Shown here one piece after another: positions 6,131 to 9,222 of a stretch of 9,222 nt of DNA; position 1 is the stretch's first letter; each line of letters begins with the position of its first letter. The notes under the pieces were generated by a model. It saw only the letters and a list, made by a program, of their open reading frames with translations. It was not told the DNA's origin and did no database searches. Position numbers and translations under genes: made by a program. The stretch covers positions 1 to 9,222 of the forward strand of contig JAIENH010000074.1 in the NCBI GenBank assembly GCA_019751475.1, in the 5' to 3' direction. The stretch is from Cyclobacteriaceae bacterium. Its GTDB lineage: Bacteria; Bacteroidota; Bacteroidia; Cytophagales; Cyclobacteriaceae.

Positions 6131-7903
6131 ATGGACGAGACCCTTGCTGTATCATCGCAGGTTTTGCTGGAGGCAGAACTGAAGAATGCGTATACCCTGC
6201 GCTCGTCAGATCTCCAAAAGAGCATCGCGCTCACACATCATGTGCTTTCACAGGCAGTTGCTTCTGATTTTAAGCAACTGACGGCAAACGCTCAAACCCA
6301 CCTCGGCTTGTTTTATCTCATTCAGGGAGAGTTTAAAAAGTCCCTTGATTTTACACAGCAGGCTCTTTCATTTTATCAGGTTACGAATAATACCAAAGGC
6401 ATAGCTGATAGCAAATACAACATCGGCAGTGTGTATTACCGCACCAATAAATATCACCAGGCACTGCTGATTTTTCTGGAAGGCCTTACGCTGTATCGCG
6501 AATTGGAAGATCATTATAACATCGCTCGCACGCTCAAGAGCATGGGTACCATTTATGAGTACTTCAATGATCAGGACAAAGCCATCGAGTCGTATGAAAA
6601 ATCGTTGGAAGCTTGTCGAAAAATTAATGACTGGGGACTTGAATCGAATGCGCTAAACCCGCTTTCGTACATTTATTTCAAACAAGGCAAAGAAGCGCAA
6701 GCCGAAGAAATGATTGAGCGAAGCATTCGCTTGAAGCGCGAGACAAACGATGTGCGTGGTCTTGCCTTTGCTCTCTACGGTCGCGGCAAGATTCGCATCC
6801 TGCAAAAACGCTTTGCCGAAGCAGTACCCGATTTGCTCGAGTCCATACGCATACATGAATTCGCGGGTGACAAACTGGGTCTTGGCATGGCCTACAATAA
6901 GCTGGGTGTAGCCTACATGGAGCTTAATGATCTGGCCGCTTCACGAAAGTGTTTTCTCAAGGTGATCGAGTTGTACGATTCATCCAATGTGGAATTCATC
7001 CGCTTTAAAGCGAACTACAATCTCTACCGACTGGCAAAAAAAGAAGGTGATGCCGTGCGCGCTATCGACTACCTGGAGAAGTATTTGACTCACAAGGAGT
7101 CGGTCATCAACAAAGAGAACTACAATCTTATCAAAAGCTACGAGGCTGTACATAAGATTGAGTCACTGGAGCGGGAGGCGAAATCACAAAAAGAAAAGAG
7201 TGAGATCATTGAGCGCAAGAATGCTGAATTGGATTCCTTTTTTTACCGCATATCCCATGACCTCAAAGGCCCTATTTCATCCCTGATAGGCCTTTACAGC
7301 GTGGTGAAGATGGACGTGAAAGATGAAGAGATGCTGACGTTGTTTGATATGTATCATTCACGCGTACTGCGATTGAATGACATTGTGATGGGCCTTATCC
7401 AGCTTACGGAAACCACCAACACAGAAAAACTAAAAGTACGCGTGAACCTGTCAGCCCTGGTGGATGAATGTGTGAAGTCATGCCAATACCTGCCACAGTT
7501 CAATGCTGTCAAAGTCATCAAGGTCATCCAAGTGAAAGAGTTTTATTCAGAGTGGGCGATCATCAATACCATTTTGCAAAACCTGATTGAGAATGCCATT
7601 AAGTATTCGCAGCCGTTGCCGGAAGCTTATCTCAAGATACGGTTATATGAAGAAGATGGTCACTTGATAATTGTAGCGGAAGACAATGGCCAGGGTATCC
7701 CGGAGGCCAACCAGCAGAATATCTTTGACATGTTTTACCGCGCCAATAATCGCTCGCAAGGATCTGGTCTTGGTTTGTACATTCTTAAGCGAGCCGTGGA
7801 GCGATTGCACGGATCGATCGAATTCACCAGCACCATTAATGTAGGCTCTACGTTCACCGTCAAGCTGCCCATTGTTGCTCCCACCCTCGCGCAGCCTGCG
7901 TGA
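6131..7903 (+). CDS. cytoplasmic TPR-sensor histidine kinase
   Basis: The 590-residue protein has no signal peptide or membrane helix. Its N-terminal half (about 10-330) is a tandem array of tetratricopeptide repeats (for example LGLFYLIQGEFKKSLDFTQQAL, shifted copies near YNIGSVYYRTNKYHQAL and YNKLGVAYMELNDLAASR), expected to bind peptides or a partner protein. A coiled-coil linker (about 340-370) leads to a HisKA-type dimerisation segment with the H-box FYRISHDLKGP (phospho-acceptor His376). A HATPase domain follows with N-box NLIENAIKYS (484-493), DNGQGIP (518-524), an F-box FDMFYR and GSGLGLYI (544-551). It should autophosphorylate on His376. No receiver or response regulator gene is in the window, so it is an orphan here. 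ATG 6131 is preferred to TTG 6110 because of the -7 box. Confidence 0.92.
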   Translation: MDETLAVSSQVLLEAELKNAYTLRSSDLQKSIALTHHVLSQAVASDFKQLTANAQTHLGLFYLIQGEFKKSLDFTQQALSFYQVTNNTKGIADSKYNIGSVYYRTNKYHQALLIFLEGLTLYRELEDHYNIARTLKSMGTIYEYFNDQDKAIESYEKSLEACRKINDWGLESNALNPLSYIYFKQGKEAQAEEMIERSIRLKRETNDVRGLAFALYGRGKIRILQKRFAEAVPDLLESIRIHEFAGDKLGLGMAYNKLGVAYMELNDLAASRKCFLKVIELYDSSNVEFIRFKANYNLYRLAKKEGDAVRAIDYLEKYLTHKESVINKENYNLIKSYEAVHKIESLEREAKSQKEKSEIIERKNAELDSFFYRISHDLKGPISSLIGLYSVVKMDVKDEEMLTLFDMYHSRVLRLNDIVMGLIQLTETTNTEKLKVRVNLSALVDECVKSCQYLPQFNAVKVIKVIQVKEFYSEWAIINTILQNLIENAIKYSQPLPEAYLKIRLYEEDGHLIIVAEDNGQGIPEANQQNIFDMFYRANNRSQGSGLGLYILKRAVERLHGSIEFTSTINVGSTFTVKLPIVAPTLAQPA

Positions 7904-7908
7904 GTCCA

Positions 7909-7949
7909 TGCTAACATTCGTCAGTAGAAAAAAATTTTAGCAAATTTTT
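7909..7949 (+). terminator. weak terminator-like structure after the histidine kinase
   Basis: TGCTAA (7909-7914) and TTAGCA (7937-7942) can pair, followed by a short T-run (7945-7949). The loop of 22 bases is long and the stem A/T-rich, so this is a weak candidate. It lies just before the metY promoter. Confidence 0.25.
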
Positions 7950-7958
7950 AACAAGCTC

Positions 7959-7990
7959 TTTGGAAACTCTACTAAACTACTATACGTTTG
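7959..7990 (+). promoter_or_regulatory. Bacteroidota promoter of the metY leader transcript
   Basis: TTTG at 7959-7962 and TACGTTTG at 7983-7990 are separated by 20 bases, matching the Bacteroidota housekeeping consensus at both elements and in spacing. Transcription would start near 7996, about 20 bases before the first helix of the SAM riboswitch, and give a leader of about 395 bases ahead of metY. Confidence 0.75.
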
Positions 7991-8018
7991 CACCATCAGA
8001 TCGATGAAGCGCAAGCCA

Positions 8019-8128
8019 GTCGATTTATAAAGAAGCGCTGAGAGAACAGGCTCGTTGACGCGCTAGCAACCCCGAAATGGGTGCTAAAGCCTGCCCGGGT
8101 AAAGGTTATCCGGGAACAATAAACCGAC
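8019..8128 (+). promoter_or_regulatory. SAM-I (S-box) riboswitch upstream of metY
   Basis: The S-box aptamer can be folded by hand. P1 pairs 8019-8028 with 8119-8128 (one A-C mismatch). P2 is closed by AGCGC (8034-8038) with GCGCT (8060-8064). The conserved GCAACC is at 8066-8071. P3 is CCC/GGG around 8071-8081, followed by the conserved GGTGCTAA. P4 is a 9-bp stem (8094-8102 with 8106-8114). The pseudoknot is exact: CAGGCT in the P2 loop (8047-8052) with AGCCTG (8088-8093). SAM binding should stabilise P1 and lower expression of metY. No poly-T terminator follows, so the expression platform is not the classical one. Instead, P1 ends 8 bases before a leader ORF. Confidence 0.93.
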
Positions 8129-8136
8129 AAGCTGTT

Positions 8137-8244
8137 ATGAAAAACATCTTCCAACCTTCATCTTCCGCCCTCCGGGCGAAATCCCAATTACAAAAATCGT
8201 TCACACTCGCTACCATGCGTCATGCATGTTGTATGTGGTGTTGA
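8137..8244 (+). CDS. 35-residue leader peptide with C-terminal Cys/Met/Trp cluster
   Basis: An ATG 8 bases after riboswitch helix P1 opens a 35-codon ORF that ends in MRHACCMWC and stops at TGA (8242-8244). Four of the last five residues are Cys or Met and the fifth is Trp: codons TGT TGT ATG TGG TGT, the pattern expected of a leader peptide whose translation reports sulfur amino acid supply. An inner ATG at 8215 could instead start a 9-residue peptide. The ORF lies between a SAM riboswitch and metY, and a stable hairpin begins 4 bases after its stop. I do not know a named family for it. Coding is inferred from position and composition; expression is not shown. Confidence 0.6.
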   Translation: MKNIFQPSSSALRAKSQLQKSFTLATMRHACCMWC

Positions 8245-8248
8245 TAGT

Positions 8249-8288
8249 GGGTTGTCGTTTCAGATAAGCGCAGCGCTTCCGGCAACCT
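8249..8288 (+). promoter_or_regulatory. leader hairpin 1, directly after the leader ORF stop
   Basis: GGGTTGTCG (8249-8257) pairs with CGGCAACCT (8280-8288) over 9 bp with two G-T wobbles, and encloses a smaller palindrome AAGCGC-A-GCGCTT (8266-8278). A ribosome paused on the Cys/Met/Trp codons at 8227-8241 would cover its 5' arm. Its 5' arm is also complementary to the 3' arm of riboswitch P1. No T-run follows, so it is not an intrinsic terminator by itself. Confidence 0.6.
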
Positions 8289-8298
8289 ACTAACCTAC

Positions 8299-8328
8299 GA
8301 CCCTGCCAGGTGACAGGCAGATGCGGTC
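8299..8328 (+). promoter_or_regulatory. leader hairpin 2 before metY
   Basis: GACC (8299-8302) pairs with GGTC (8325-8328), and CTGCC (8303-8307) with GGCAG (8316-8320), with a 4-base bulge and an 8-base loop. It sits 62 bases before the metY ATG and is not followed by T residues. It may be part of the leader control structure; its role is unknown. Confidence 0.45.
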
Positions 8329-8378
8329 ACGGTTACGTCTCGATTCAACCTTACTAATCAAAAAATTAATCATTCTAA

Positions 8379-9222
<844 letters not shown>

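Noticed and set aside
8019..8128. Other riboswitch classes (SAM-II, cobalamin) for the metY leader
   Set aside because: The GCAACC and GGTGCTAA blocks, four-helix layout and exact P2-loop pseudoknot match SAM-I. No cobalamin core sequence is visible.
8299..8328. Leader hairpin 2 as an intrinsic terminator for the SAM riboswitch
   Set aside because: No T-run follows the stem. It is kept only as a structured leader element of unknown role.

Overview
The window looks like chromosomal DNA from a member of the Bacteroidota, probably a Cytophagales-type bacterium. This rests on several matches to the phylum's promoter pattern (TTTG about 20 bases before TAnnTTTG), start regions that are A/T-rich and lack Shine-Dalgarno sequences, and the gene families present. 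The genus is not identified. No mobile element, CRISPR array, tRNA or rRNA was seen.

Left part (1-1980), minus strand: two small secreted basic proteins (113-496 and 551-895) are diverged tandem paralogs ending in C-x2-C-G-I-R-H. Upstream of them lie a nested inverted repeat with a terminator-like half (974-1021), a secreted SNase-fold protein lacking several canonical catalytic residues (1066-1554), and a 38-residue single-helix membrane peptide (1692-1808) that ends in a hairpin.

Middle, minus strand (1980-4758): lpdA (dihydrolipoyl dehydrogenase), then an ECF sigma factor, then its RskA-like membrane anti-sigma factor. The sigma and anti-sigma genes overlap by 4 bases (GTGA). The sigma gene has no ATG, GTG or TTG that would give a complete sigma-2 domain, so its start codon is probably non-standard. 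Divergent from lpdA and on the plus strand are a FabG-type reductase (4843-5589) and a DinB-family protein (5601-6053). A soluble TPR-histidine kinase with no response regulator in view follows (6131-7903).

Right part (7904-9222), plus strand: the most interesting section. A consensus Bacteroidota promoter (7959-7990) precedes a complete SAM-I (S-box) riboswitch (8019-8128). A 35-codon leader ORF ending in Arg-His-Ala-Cys-Cys-Met-Trp-Cys begins 8 bases later, followed by two stable hairpins, and then metY (8391 onward, cut by the window end), which encodes O-acetylhomoserine sulfhydrylase. The 3' arm of riboswitch helix P1 is also complementary to the 5' arm of the first hairpin beyond the leader ORF. 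The leader could therefore join SAM sensing to translation-based sensing of Cys/Met/Trp supply. This dual model is inferred from sequence only.
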